DNA from: Pelagerythrobacter marinus
GTDB lineage: Bacteria; Pseudomonadota; Alphaproteobacteria; Sphingomonadales; Sphingomonadaceae
DNA: 64,000 nt
NCBI RefSeq assembly: GCF_009827515.1
Contig: NZ_WTYO01000002.1
Location: forward strand, 248,001 to 312,000
Reading direction: 5' to 3'
The notes under the pieces are model-generated. The model saw only the letters and a list, made by a program, of their open reading frames with translations, was not told the DNA's origin and searched no databases. This document shows positions 43,461-52,349 of this stretch, in pieces. How positions within the stretch are numbered: the stretch's first letter is position 1; each line of letters begins with the position of its first letter. A program made the position numbers and the translations under genes.

Positions 43461-43943
43461 GTGAAATCACCGATCCTTGCCGCCGCGTTCCTTTCGTGCG
43501 CCACCCTGGGCCTGGCCGCCTGCGGCGACGGCGCCGACGAACAGGCCGAAACCGCGCCCGAGGGGGTGCCGGGCCTGACGGTCACCAATGCGCGCATGGT
43601 CCTGGCCCCGGTGGAGGGCAACCCGGCGGCGGTCTATTTCGACTTGTCCTACGACGGCGATCGCAACGTCGCGCTCAACCGCGCCCACGTCGAAGGGGCC
43701 GGCAGCGCGTCGCTCCACGAATACGGCGAATGGAACCGCCAGGTGCAGATGCAGGAAATGCTGCCGCTGGTCCTGACCAAGGGGACCGAGGTCAAGTTCG
43801 AGCCGGGCGGCAAGCACGTCATGGCGACCGACGTCTCGCCCGAGCTTCAGCCCGGCGGAACGACCGAGGTGACGCTGATCGTTTCGGGCGGCGACAAGAC
43901 CACGTTCGAGGCGGAGATCCGCGGCCCCGGGGAAGAGCGCTGA
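43461..43943 (+). CDS. Copper chaperone PCu(A)C-like lipoprotein
   Basis: A 160-residue lipoprotein (signal peptide and lipobox LGLAAC). The PCu(A)C domain is present: start TNARMVLAPVEGNPAAVYFDL, then HEYGEWNRQVQMQEM and PGGKHVMATDV, giving the spaced His/Met copper ligands (H...M...HxM). Such periplasmic chaperones deliver Cu(I), for example to cytochrome oxidase. GTG 43461 is preferred because GGAGGGGAG lies just upstream; ATG 43437 would leave it inside the gene. The next gene overlaps its stop. Confidence 0.85.
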   Translation: MKSPILAAAFLSCATLGLAACGDGADEQAETAPEGVPGLTVTNARMVLAPVEGNPAAVYFDLSYDGDRNVALNRAHVEGAGSASLHEYGEWNRQVQMQEMLPLVLTKGTEVKFEPGGKHVMATDVSPELQPGGTTEVTLIVSGGDKTTFEAEIRGPGEER

Positions 43944-44467
43944 GCGAGGCGCGGGCTGCATCCCGGGCCGCATCTCCACCCGCACCGCGCTGCCCGGCCG
44001 GGGGGGAGCGGCCGCTGACCCCGGGCGAAATCGCCCTCGCGCGCAGCGTGTTCGGCGACGCGATCGACTATGCCCGGGTCACGATCAGGCGGCGCAAGTT
44101 TTTCCCGTTCCAGCCCCGCCGGGTGACGATGGCGCCGCGCGGGCACCTGCATTTCCACCCGCGGGGCGATGCCTACTGCGATGATTTCGCGCGCGAATCG
44201 GTCCTGCGCCAGGGCCTCTTCATCCACGAGATGGTCCATGTCTGGCAGGCCCAGCGCAATGGCAGCTGGTGGCTGGTATTCCGGCGGATGCCCTGGGCCC
44301 GCTACGACTACAGCCTCAAGCCCGGGTGGCCGCTGGAACGTTACGGGATCGAACAGCAGGCCGAAATCGTCAAGCACGCCTTCTGGCTGCGCAACGGGGT
44401 CCGCCTGGCCGGCGTCGGCGACGCCGCCGCCTACGACCTGCTCGTCCGCTTTCCCGGCGCCTCTTGA
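43940..44467 (+). CDS. vgr-related HExxH protein
   Basis: A protein of up to 175 residues with the zinc-metallopeptidase-like motif IHEMVHVWQ and a basic, aromatic N-terminal half (RRRKFFPFQPRRVTMAPRG, then FHPRGDAYCDDF). Proteins of this form are annotated in sphingomonads as vgr-related, from memory. The start is unclear: no ATG or GTG lies before the conserved part, so CTG 43940, overlapping the stop of the lipoprotein gene, is a guess. A third metal ligand could be Glu in YGIEQQAEIVKHAFW. Confidence 0.7.
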   Translation: MSEARAASRAASPPAPRCPAGGERPLTPGEIALARSVFGDAIDYARVTIRRRKFFPFQPRRVTMAPRGHLHFHPRGDAYCDDFARESVLRQGLFIHEMVHVWQAQRNGSWWLVFRRMPWARYDYSLKPGWPLERYGIEQQAEIVKHAFWLRNGVRLAGVGDAAAYDLLVRFPGAS

Positions 44468-44543
44468 GAGAAACGGTTTCAACCGATACCACTTGACCGC
44501 ATGACCGGGCGGCCCAACCCGCGCCCGGCATGCAGGTTCAATC

Positions 44544-45704
44544 ATGGAGCTAAAGGACTACGGAATGTCGCGCGAGCGCGGCTTCCTTTCGCATTACGAG
44601 ATCGATTCGATCGCCCTCCCCGGCCAGTTCGCCCCGGTGCTCGAAGCCGCCGGCCAGCTTTCCGCGCTGTTGACCACCGGCCGCATCCGGCACTGGCTGG
44701 ACGCCCTGCCCGATCCGGGGCTGGAGGACTGGGCGTGCGAGGCACCGGAGGAAGAGGTCCGCACCGCGATGGTGCACTATTCCTTCCTCGTCCAGGCCTA
44801 CGTCTGGGGAGAGGCGGAGCCGCCCGCCCACCTGCCCGCGAACCTCTCGCGGCCGATCGTGGCGATCGCGGACCGCCTGGGGCAGGCCCCGCTGCTGCCC
44901 TATTCCTCCTACGTCCTCGACAACTGGTACCGGGTCGACAAGTCCGGTCCGGTCGATCTCGACAATATCGCGATGTTCCAGAACTTCTACGGCGGGGCGG
45001 ACGAGAACTGGTTCGTCCTGGTCCACGTCGCGATCGAGGCGGAGGCCGGCGTCCTGCTCGACAACGCCGCGCGGCTCGTCGCCGTGGCCCGGCAGGGCGA
45101 CGAGGACGAGGCGATCCGCCTCCTGGCCGAAATGGACACCGCGTGGGAACGGATCTACGGCCATTTCGCGCGGATGCCCGAACGCTGCGATCCCTACGTC
45201 TACTTCCACCGGGTGCGGCCCTATATCCATGGCTGGGCGAACAACCCGGCGCTGGACGGCGGGCTCGTCTACCAGGGGATCGAGCGCTTCGGCGACCGGC
45301 CCCAGGCCTTCCGCGGCCAGACCGGCTCGCAGTCGAGCATCGTCCCGTCGATGGACGCGCTGTTCCAGGTCGGCCACTCGGACGATCCGCTCAAGAGCTT
45401 CCTCGACGAACTGCACCACTATCGCCCGGTCGCCCATCGCCGCTTCATCGAGGACCTGGCCGCACAATCGAGCTTGCGCGATTTCGTCTCCGCCTCGGGC
45501 AACCGGGCGCTGAAGGACGCGTTCAACGCCTGCCTCGAGCAGTCGGCGCGGTTCCGCACCCGACACCTCGAATATGCGGCCAGCTACATCAACAAGCAGG
45601 CCGGATCGATCGCGGGCAACGATCCCGACGTTGGCACGGGCGGCACGCCGTTCATGCGCTATTTGAAGAAGCACCGCGACGAGAACCGCGCGCAGACGGT
45701 CTGA
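44544..45704 (+). CDS. Indoleamine 2,3-dioxygenase-like haem protein
   Basis: A 386-residue protein with the layout of the IDO family, which opens the indole ring of tryptophan using haem and O2. Recognisable blocks are LPYSSYVLDNWY, the substrate loop FRGQTGSQSSIVPSMD, HRRFIEDL, and FRTRHLEYAASYINKQ, which carries the candidate proximal haem His. The Gly-rich C-terminal GTGGTPFMRYLKKHRDE, needed for activity in animal IDO, is present. Bacteria normally use TDO, so this family is less usual. No kynurenine-pathway neighbours are seen. A terminator follows. Confidence 0.88.
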   Translation: MELKDYGMSRERGFLSHYEIDSIALPGQFAPVLEAAGQLSALLTTGRIRHWLDALPDPGLEDWACEAPEEEVRTAMVHYSFLVQAYVWGEAEPPAHLPANLSRPIVAIADRLGQAPLLPYSSYVLDNWYRVDKSGPVDLDNIAMFQNFYGGADENWFVLVHVAIEAEAGVLLDNAARLVAVARQGDEDEAIRLLAEMDTAWERIYGHFARMPERCDPYVYFHRVRPYIHGWANNPALDGGLVYQGIERFGDRPQAFRGQTGSQSSIVPSMDALFQVGHSDDPLKSFLDELHHYRPVAHRRFIEDLAAQSSLRDFVSASGNRALKDAFNACLEQSARFRTRHLEYAASYINKQAGSIAGNDPDVGTGGTPFMRYLKKHRDENRAQTV

Positions 45705-45728
45705 CGCGCTTCGACACCGCGCACGAAG

Positions 45729-45761
45729 AAGGGGCCGCCCCCGGCAAGGGAGCGGCCCCTT
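45729..45761 (+). terminator. Rho-independent-like terminator
   Basis: AAGGGGCCGC (45729-45738) pairs with GCGGCCCCTT (45752-45761), followed by TCCTC. It lies 24 bp after the IDO stop and may also serve the convergent glycine-zipper gene. Confidence 0.7.
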
Positions 45762-45782
45762 TCCTCGCCTGACTCGCGGCGC

Positions 45783-46076
45783 CTAGAAATAGTCGCGATA
45801 GCGGTCGTCGTGGCGGCAATCGTCGTCGAGATAGCGGCCGTTGCGTTCGTACCAGCCGTCGCAGTCGTTATCCTTGTCCTTGAAATAGCCGGCAATCCCG
45901 CCGATCGCCGCCCCGGCAATGGCGTAAGTCTCGAAGTCTTCGCCGGTGATCGCGGCGGCGGCGGCCCCGGCCGCGGCGCCCAGGCCCGCGCCTTCCACCG
46001 CGTAGTTGTCCGCACAGCCGCCGAGGCCGAGCGAAGTGGCCAGCAGCGCCGGCGCGAGAAGCATCTTGGTTTTCAT
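45783..46076 (-). CDS. Glycine-zipper lipoprotein
   Basis: A 97-residue small lipoprotein with lipobox LGLGGC. A glycine-zipper stretch (GAGLGAAAGAAAAAITG and AIAGAAIGGIAGYF) would insert in the outer membrane. The C-terminal tail is Asp/Tyr-rich (ERNGRYLDDDCRHDDRYRDYF) and may bind cations. ATG 46076 has GGAGACAT upstream. A GGAAC-N16-CGTA pair, an EcfG-type promoter pattern, precedes it, suggesting general stress control. Confidence 0.85.
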   Translation of the reverse strand: MKTKMLLAPALLATSLGLGGCADNYAVEGAGLGAAAGAAAAAITGEDFETYAIAGAAIGGIAGYFKDKDNDCDGWYERNGRYLDDDCRHDDRYRDYF

Positions 46077-46109
46077 GGCATGTCTCCGTTGCATCCCTGT
46101 CGGTAACGC

Positions 46110-46134
46110 TACGGATCGCGCGGGCCGAGGTTCC
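46110..46134 (-). promoter_or_regulatory. EcfG-like general stress promoter
   Basis: On the minus strand GGAAC (46134-46130), 16 bases, then CGTA (46113-46110), about 35 bp upstream of the glycine-zipper gene. It is close to the GGAAC-N16/17-CGTT consensus of alphaproteobacterial EcfG sigma factors, with one mismatch. Confidence 0.5.
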
Positions 46135-46148
46135 GGCCTGCCGCCGGC

Positions 46149-47936
46149 TCAGTCGTAAGCGACGCCGGGCAGCCCCTGGCCGCCATCGGCGATGAAACGG
46201 TCGATCCGTTCCTCCAGCACGGGCAGCGGAACCGAGCCGAGCGAGAGCACGACATCGTGGAACTTGCGAATGTCGAACCGATCGCCCAGCGCGTCCTCGG
46301 CCTTCGCGCGCACCCGCCGCATCGTCATCTCGCCCAGCTTGTAGGCGAGCGCCTGACCGGGCCAGCTGATGTAGCGATCGACCTCGGTCTCGACCTCGTG
46401 CCGCGACAGGGCCGTGTGCCCGGCGAGGTAGTCGATCGCCCGTTCGCGGCTCCAGCCATAGTGGTGGATGCCGGTGTCGATCACCAGCCTCGCGGCGCGC
46501 CACATCTCGTAGCTGAGGCGCCCGAACCGTTCGTAGGGCGTGCGGTAGATGCCCATTTCCTCGCCCAGGTACTCGACGTAGAGGCCCCAGCCCTCGCCGA
46601 AGCCGGAAAAGTAGGTCTGGCGCCGGAAGCGCGGGGCATCTTCCTGCTCCAGCGCGACGCCGGCCTGGAAACTGTGCCCCGGGATGCATTCGTGCAGCGT
46701 CAGGGCCGGGATGTTGTAGAGCGGGCGCGAAGGCAGGTCGTACGTGTTCATCATGCACGCATCCAGCCCCCCGCGCCCGGCGGTGTAGAACGGCGCGATC
46801 GCGTCGGGCACCGGGCGGATCGTGAACCGGTGGCGCGGCAGGAACCCGAAATAGTCGGCGATCACGCCGTCCACGCGCTTGGCGACATAGGCCGAAACGC
46901 CCATCAGCTCGTCCGCGTCGTCGGCGACGAAGCGCGGATCGCTGCGCAGGAAGGCGATGAAGTCTTCCAGCGCCCCCTCGAAGCCGGCTTCTTCGCGCAC
47001 GGCTTCCATCTCGGCGGTGATCCGCGCGACTTCGGCCAGGCCGATCTCGTGGATCTGCGGGGCCGTGAGGTCGAGCGTCGTGTACTGCGCGATCTGCTGC
47101 TGGTAATAGGCCGGCCCGTCGGGCATTTCGCTGGCCGCCAGCAACGTGCGCGTACGCGGCAGGTACTCGTCGCGGAAGAAGGCGAGCAGGCGGGCATAGG
47201 CCGGGGTCACGCTGCCGGCGATCGCGGCGCGCCCCTCGGCCTTCAGCCGGGCGGCCTCTTCGGCCGGGATGCGCGCCGGCATCCGTTCGAACGCGGTCCA
47301 GAACGGGCTGTCCTCGGGATCGTCCACCACGTTCGGCGCGATCGAGGCGTCGCGCCCCTCCAGCGTCACGCGCGGAACGCTGAAGCCCCGCTCCAGCCCG
47401 GCGCGGGCATTGGCCATGTGCTCGTCGAAATAGCGCGGGATGTCGCGCATCCGGCCGATGTAGCGTTCGTATTCCTCGACCGTGGCGAAGCCGCTGCGCG
47501 GCGCGAGATAGCTCCAGAAACTCGAATCGCTGTCGAACGGCATTTCCCATTCGCGAAAGCGCGCATCGCCGATCTCGTGCTGCAGCAGGGTGCGCAGGAC
47601 GGCGGCGTCGATCCGTGCCTGCGGGCCGAGCGCCTCGCGGTCGAGCCTCTCGAGCCGGGCGAGGAACTCGCGCGCCTTGTCCGCCCGCGCGCGCTGCGCC
47701 TCCGGCGTGACCGACCACAGCCGCGGGCCGGGCGCGATGCTGCCGTTGGGCTGTTCCACCTGCCGGTGTTCGGCGAGTTGGTATTCGTAATAGGCATCGG
47801 CCAGCGCGGCGAGCTGGCCGTCGGCGCTGTCCCGGGCGGCGAGCGGCGGGGCCGCGGTGACGGCCAGGGCCAGGACGGCCGCGGCCAGGATCGTGCGAAC
47901 CGCCCGCGCCGGGCCCCCTCCCCGCCGTCCGGCCAT
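46149..47936 (-). CDS. DUF885 family exported metallopeptidase-like protein
   Basis: A 595-residue protein with a signal peptide (TILAAAVLALAVTAAPPLAA). The DUF885 hallmark HECIPGH (about residue 400) is followed by GFGEGWGLYVEYL, whose Glu probably completes a zinc site. Members are predicted peptidases; substrates are mostly unknown. The gene starts one base after the grpE stop, so it may be read from hrcA-grpE. I see no lipobox. Confidence 0.9.
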   Translation of the reverse strand: MAGRRGGGPARAVRTILAAAVLALAVTAAPPLAARDSADGQLAALADAYYEYQLAEHRQVEQPNGSIAPGPRLWSVTPEAQRARADKAREFLARLERLDREALGPQARIDAAVLRTLLQHEIGDARFREWEMPFDSDSSFWSYLAPRSGFATVEEYERYIGRMRDIPRYFDEHMANARAGLERGFSVPRVTLEGRDASIAPNVVDDPEDSPFWTAFERMPARIPAEEAARLKAEGRAAIAGSVTPAYARLLAFFRDEYLPRTRTLLAASEMPDGPAYYQQQIAQYTTLDLTAPQIHEIGLAEVARITAEMEAVREEAGFEGALEDFIAFLRSDPRFVADDADELMGVSAYVAKRVDGVIADYFGFLPRHRFTIRPVPDAIAPFYTAGRGGLDACMMNTYDLPSRPLYNIPALTLHECIPGHSFQAGVALEQEDAPRFRRQTYFSGFGEGWGLYVEYLGEEMGIYRTPYERFGRLSYEMWRAARLVIDTGIHHYGWSRERAIDYLAGHTALSRHEVETEVDRYISWPGQALAYKLGEMTMRRVRAKAEDALGDRFDIRKFHDVVLSLGSVPLPVLEERIDRFIADGGQGLPGVAYD

Positions 47937-48578
47937 CTACTTGGCCACGCTGACCATGGCGGGGCGCAGCAGGCGATCCTTGATCATGTAGCCCGATTGC
48001 AGCTCCTGCACGATCGTCCCCGGCTCCTGCCCGTCTTCGGCCGGGACTTCCATCATCGCCTGGTGGACATTGGGGTCCAGCGGCATCCCGGTCGCGGCGA
48101 TCCGGGTAATCCCGTGCTGGGCGAAGACTTTCTCGATCTCGCGCATCGTCGCCTCGATCCCCTCGACGAAGCGGCGGGCCTGCTCGTCCTCGCGCAGGCC
48201 GGCCGGGACGTGGTCGAGCGCGCGGGAAAGGTTGTCCGCGACCGAGAGGATATCGCGCGCAAAGCCGGTCGCGGCGTAATTGCGCGCGTCCTGCACGTCC
48301 TTTTCCAGCCGGCGGCGCACGTTCTGCGTATCGGCCCGGGCGTAGAGAACATCCTGCTTTGCGGCATCGAGGTCGGCCCGCAGCGCGGCGAGCGCTTCGT
48401 TCAGGTCGCCGGCATCACCGGCATCGCCGGCATCGCCCTTGTCGTCGCCGTCGCCGTCGCCGTCGCCTTCTGCCTCGCCGGCGTCGTTCAGAAATTCCTC
48501 GGGAACGCCTTCCAGTTCCTTTTCCACGGCCTCGTCGCGGGCCGGCTCGCCGTTCTTGCGAGTATCGTTGTCGCTCAT
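47937..48578 (-). CDS. grpE: GrpE nucleotide exchange factor
   Basis: Releases ADP from DnaK. The 213-residue protein has an acidic N terminus with GD and GDA repeats (residues 37-57), a long dimerising coiled coil (LNEALAALRADLDAAKQDVL), then RADTQNVRRRLEKD and the C-terminal beta domain ITRIAATGMPLDPNVHQAMMEV with the family signature. It follows hrcA by 12 bp. Confidence 0.96.
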   Translation of the reverse strand: MSDNDTRKNGEPARDEAVEKELEGVPEEFLNDAGEAEGDGDGDGDDKGDAGDAGDAGDLNEALAALRADLDAAKQDVLYARADTQNVRRRLEKDVQDARNYAATGFARDILSVADNLSRALDHVPAGLREDEQARRFVEGIEATMREIEKVFAQHGITRIAATGMPLDPNVHQAMMEVPAEDGQEPGTIVQELQSGYMIKDRLLRPAMVSVAK

Positions 48579-48590
48579 GTTTTCTCGTAT

Positions 48591-49631
48591 CTACCCGATG
48601 AGTTTGCCCAGGGAACGGGCGGTGAAGTCCACCATGGGGACGACCCGGGCGTAATTCAACCGAGTGGGGCCGATCACCCCCAGCACGCCGACCACGCGCC
48701 CTTCGCGGTCGCGATAGGGGGAGGCGATGACCGACGAGCCGCTGAGCGCGAAGAGGCGATTTTCGCTGCCGATGAAGATCCGCGTCGCTTCCGCCTCGCG
48801 CGCGCTTTCGAGCAGGTCGGCCACCGACTGCTTGTTCTCCAGGTCGTCGAGCAGCGAGCGCACGCGGTCGAGATCGGACAGTGCCGCTTCGTCGAGCAGC
48901 CGGGCCTGGCCGCGCACGATCAGGACCGGCCGCTGCGCGGCATCCTCGCTCCACACCGCCAGCCCGCGTTCGACCAGGCTGCTGCTGGCCTCGTCCAGCT
49001 CCGACTTGCCGGAGGCGATCTCGGCCCGCATCGCGGCGACCGCCTCTGCCAGGGTGCGCCCGGCCAGCCGCGCGGTGATGTAGTTGCTGGCCTGTTCGAG
49101 CATCTGCGGCGCGGCCCCTTCGCCCAGCTCGATCACGCGGTTCTCGATCGCGCCGTCCTCGCCCACCAGGACCGCGAGGACCCGGCCCTGCCCCAGGTTG
49201 ACCAGGTTGAACTGCGCCAGTCGCGGCTCGAGCCGGGGCACCATGACCATGCCCGCCGCGCCCGAGATGTCGGACAGGATCGCGCTGGTCTGTTCCAGCG
49301 CCTGCTCGATCGGGCCGGGTTCGGACAGTCGCCGCTCGATCTCCTTGCGCTCGGCCCGGCTCGGCTCGGCCACCTGCATCATGCCGTCCACGAACAGGCG
49401 CAGCCCGCTCTCGGTCGGCATCCGGCCAGCGCTGGTATGCGGTGCGGCCAGCAGCCCCAGCGATTCGAGGTCAGCCAGGACCGAGCGGATCGAGGCAGGC
49501 GACAGGTTGAGGCCCTGTTCCCCGGCGAGCGTCTTGGAGCCCACCGGCTGCCCGCTGTCGAGATAGCCTTCCACGACCAGCCGGAAGATGGCCCGGGCGC
49601 GATCGGTCAGTTCGGTGACGGGTGGTGCCAT
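48591..49631 (-). CDS. hrcA: Heat-inducible transcription repressor HrcA
   Basis: HrcA represses groE/dnaK operons through the CIRCE element. The 346-residue protein has an N-terminal winged helix (LTDRARAIFRLVVEGYLDSGQPVGSKTL, then LSPASIRSVLADLESLGLL), followed by the GAF-like dimer domain and a C-terminal segment GVIGPTRLNYARVVPMVDFTA. No CIRCE is seen upstream of hrcA or dnaK here, so its target (probably groESL) is elsewhere. It is divergent from rph and leads grpE. Confidence 0.96.
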   Translation of the reverse strand: MAPPVTELTDRARAIFRLVVEGYLDSGQPVGSKTLAGEQGLNLSPASIRSVLADLESLGLLAAPHTSAGRMPTESGLRLFVDGMMQVAEPSRAERKEIERRLSEPGPIEQALEQTSAILSDISGAAGMVMVPRLEPRLAQFNLVNLGQGRVLAVLVGEDGAIENRVIELGEGAAPQMLEQASNYITARLAGRTLAEAVAAMRAEIASGKSELDEASSSLVERGLAVWSEDAAQRPVLIVRGQARLLDEAALSDLDRVRSLLDDLENKQSVADLLESAREAEATRIFIGSENRLFALSGSSVIASPYRDREGRVVGVLGVIGPTRLNYARVVPMVDFTARSLGKLIG

Positions 49632-49787
49632 GCAGGGGAAATTAGGCAATTCGCCGGGCAATCTCAATTTCCCATCGCGCGCCGCTTGTCGAAGCATGGG
49701 CTTTTCATCTAGCGCGATCGGCAAGAACGGCCCCCGGCACCCGGACATGCCCCGGTGCAAGGCCCCGAGCGAACGGAGACAATCCCC

Positions 49788-50504
49788 ATGCGTCCTTCTG
49801 GCCGCGCGCCCGACGAAATGCGCGCCATCACCATCGAAACCGGGTTCACCCGCCATGCCGAAGGCTCGTGCCTGATCGGTTTCGGCGATACGCGCGTGCT
49901 GTGCACCGCCAGCGTCGAGGAACGCATCCCGCCGTGGCTGCGCGGCAAGGGCGAAGGCTGGGTCACCGGCGAATACTCGATGCTGCCGCGCGCCACGCAT
50001 ACCCGCGGCCAGCGCGAGGCGGCGAAAGGCAAGCAGAGCGGCCGGACCCAGGAAATCCAGCGGCTGATCGGCCGGTCGCTGCGCGCGGTGGTCGATCTCG
50101 GCAAGCTGGGCGAGCGGCAGATCACGCTCGATTGCGACGTCATCCAGGCCGATGGCGGCACGCGGACCGCGGCGATCTCCGGCGCATGGGTCGCGCTGCG
50201 CCTGGCGATCGACGGCCTGATCGAGAGCGGCGAGCTTGCCGAAGACCCGATCCAGGCCCAGGTCGCGGCGGTCAGCTGCGGCATCCACCAGCAGACGCCG
50301 GTGCTCGATCTCGATTACGACGAGGACAGCGCCGCCGATGCCGATGCCAACTTCGTGCTCATCTCCGGCGGGCAGATCGCCGAAGTCCAGGCGACCGCGG
50401 AAGGCGCGACTTACGACGAGGAAGGCCTGCTGCGCCTGCTCCGCCTCGCGCGGATCGGTTGCGACCGGATCTTCGAGGCGCAGCGCGAGGCGGTGAAGAA
50501 ATGA
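49788..50504 (+). CDS. rph: Ribonuclease PH
   Basis: A phosphorolytic 3'-5' exonuclease that trims tRNA 3' ends. The 238-residue protein has the family blocks [32 protein letters not shown], the arginine-rich [22 protein letters not shown], and [21 protein letters not shown] 49788 has GGAGA upstream. It overlaps rdgB by ATGA. hrcA is divergent, a common arrangement. Confidence 0.97.
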   Translation: MRPSGRAPDEMRAITIETGFTRHAEGSCLIGFGDTRVLCTASVEERIPPWLRGKGEGWVTGEYSMLPRATHTRGQREAAKGKQSGRTQEIQRLIGRSLRAVVDLGKLGERQITLDCDVIQADGGTRTAAISGAWVALRLAIDGLIESGELAEDPIQAQVAAVSCGIHQQTPVLDLDYDEDSAADADANFVLISGGQIAEVQATAEGATYDEEGLLRLLRLARIGCDRIFEAQREAVKK

Positions 50505-51133
50505 CCCGCCGCATCGGTGCCGGCTCGCTCGTCATCGCCACGCACAACGCCGGCAAGCTGAAGGAAATCGGCGCGCTGCTCGAACCCCATGGCGTATCCT
50601 GCATCGGCGCGGGATCGCTGGGGCTGCCCGAGCCGGCGGAAACCGGCCAGACATTCGTCGAGAACGCCCTGCTCAAGGCGCGCGCCGCGGCCGAGGCGTC
50701 GGGGATCGTCGCGCTCGCGGACGACAGCGGCCTCGCCGTCGCGGCGCTGGGCGGGCGGCCCGGGGTCTATACCGCGGACTGGGCCGAACGGCAGTGGTTC
50801 GAAGGCGAGCCGGGGCGCGACTGGTACATGGCCATGGGCAAGGTCGAGGGGCTGCTCGCGGCCGAGGGGCCCGACGTCTCGCGCGCGGCGGCCTTCCACT
50901 GCGTGCTCGCGCTCGCCTGGCCCGACGGCGAACAGGCGGTTTACGAAGGCAGCGTCGCCGGCACGCTCGCCTGGCCGCCGCGGGGCGAATGCGGCTTCGG
51001 CTACGACCCGGTCTTCGTGCCCGAGGGCCGCGACCGGACTTTCGCCGAGCTCGACCCGGCGGAAAAGCACCGGATCAGCCACCGGGCCGATGCTTTCGCG
51101 AAACTCGTCGCGGAACAGTTCGGCGCCGGCTGA
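50501..51133 (+). CDS. rdgB: RdgB/HAM1 non-canonical purine NTP pyrophosphatase
   Basis: Hydrolyses ITP, dITP and XTP to keep them out of DNA and RNA. The 210-residue protein has [14 protein letters not shown] at the start, the [15 protein letters not shown] block, ADDSGLAV (catalytic acidic region), and [15 protein letters not shown] 50501 overlaps the rph stop. hemW follows after 64 bp. Confidence 0.96.
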   Translation: MTRRIGAGSLVIATHNAGKLKEIGALLEPHGVSCIGAGSLGLPEPAETGQTFVENALLKARAAAEASGIVALADDSGLAVAALGGRPGVYTADWAERQWFEGEPGRDWYMAMGKVEGLLAAEGPDVSRAAAFHCVLALAWPDGEQAVYEGSVAGTLAWPPRGECGFGYDPVFVPEGRDRTFAELDPAEKHRISHRADAFAKLVAEQFGAG

Positions 51134-51197
51134 CGGGCGCGCCGCCCTCGCCCGGGGGCGCGTTTCGCCGCCGGGCCGGCCATGCTAGGGATGCCTC

Positions 51198-52349
51198 GTG
51201 GCACGCGCACTCTACATCCACTGGCCCTTCTGCCTGAAGAAGTGCCCCTATTGCGACTTCAACAGCCACGTGCGCGACGCGGTCGATCACGCCGCCTGGC
51301 AGGACGCGCTGGTCGCCGACATGCGGCACGAGGCCGCGCTCGCGGGCGGGGAGCCCCTCGGCTCGATCTTCTTCGGCGGCGGCACCCCCTCGCTGATGCC
51401 GCCCGCCCTCGTCGCGGCCCTGCTGGCGGAGGCGGAGCGCCTCTGGGGCTTTGCCGAGGGGATCGAGATCACGCTGGAGGCCAATCCTTCCTCGGTCGAG
51501 GCGGCGGCTTTCGGCGGCCTCGCGCAAGCGGGGATCAACCGCGTCTCGCTCGGTCTCCAGGCGCTCGATGACGCGGCCCTGCGGTTCCTCGGGCGGCTGC
51601 ACGATGCCGACGAGGGGCTGCGCGCGCTCGCAGTGGCGCAGCGCCAGTTCGCCCGCGTCAGCTTCGACCTGATCTATGCGCGCCCCGGCCAGCAGCCCTC
51701 AGCGTGGGAGGGCGAGCTGGCCCGCGCGCTGGCGCTGGGGACCGGGCACCTCTCGCTGTACCAGCTGACGATCGAGCCCAATACGCGCTTCGCCACCGAC
51801 GTCAGGCTCGGCCGCTTCGCGCCGCTGGAAGACGATCCGGCGGCCGAGCTGTTCGAACTGACCCGCGCGATGACCGCCGCCGCCGGGCTGCCGGCTTACG
51901 AGATCAGCAACCACGCGCGGCCGGGGGAGGAAAGCCGGCACAACCTCACCTACTGGCGCTATCGCGATTACTGCGGGATCGGCCCCGGCGCGCACGGGCG
52001 GCGCGGCGGCGTCGCGACCCAGCGGCACCGCAAGCCCGAGAACTGGCTCGCCGCGGTCGCCCGCCAGGGGCACGGGATCGCGGAAGAGAGCGCGCTGTCC
52101 CCGCCGACCGCCGCGGCCGAGGCGCTGCTGATGGGCCTGCGGTTGAGCGAGGGGGTGGACCTGCCCGCCCTCGCCCGCCGCTTCGCCATTCCGCCCGGGC
52201 GCCTGGTGGACGCGGAGCGGCAGGAAATGCTCGCGCGGCTCGGCTTCCTGCGGCGCGAGGGCGATCGCCTGCGCGTCACCGCGCGCGGGATGCCGGTGCT
52301 CGACGCGATCCTGGGCGAACTGGTCCATCCCGGGCTGGTCGCGGCATGA
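51198..52349 (+). CDS. hemW: HemW, radical SAM haem-chaperone-like protein
   Basis: HemW is a radical SAM family haem-trafficking protein, once named coproporphyrinogen III oxidase-like. The 383-residue protein has the cluster motif CLKKCPYCDFN (three Cys), SIFFGGGTPSLM, GINRVSLGLQAL, and the HemW-specific HNLTYW (haem-binding His). GTG 51198 opens on ARALYIHWPFC. xerC overlaps its stop by ATGA. Confidence 0.94.
   Translation: MARALYIHWPFCLKKCPYCDFNSHVRDAVDHAAWQDALVADMRHEAALAGGEPLGSIFFGGGTPSLMPPALVAALLAEAERLWGFAEGIEITLEANPSSVEAAAFGGLAQAGINRVSLGLQALDDAALRFLGRLHDADEGLRALAVAQRQFARVSFDLIYARPGQQPSAWEGELARALALGTGHLSLYQLTIEPNTRFATDVRLGRFAPLEDDPAAELFELTRAMTAAAGLPAYEISNHARPGEESRHNLTYWRYRDYCGIGPGAHGRRGGVATQRHRKPENWLAAVARQGHGIAEESALSPPTAAAEALLMGLRLSEGVDLPALARRFAIPPGRLVDAERQEMLARLGFLRREGDRLRVTARGMPVLDAILGELVHPGLVAA

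Noticed and set aside
46257-49712. An 1151-codon open frame antisense to DUF885, grpE and hrcA
   Set aside because: Shadow of three recognised genes with biased composition.
49632-49787. CIRCE element in the hrcA-rph gap
   Set aside because: No TTAGCACTC/GAGTGCTAA dyad present; CTTG hexamers there have poor spacing to a -10.
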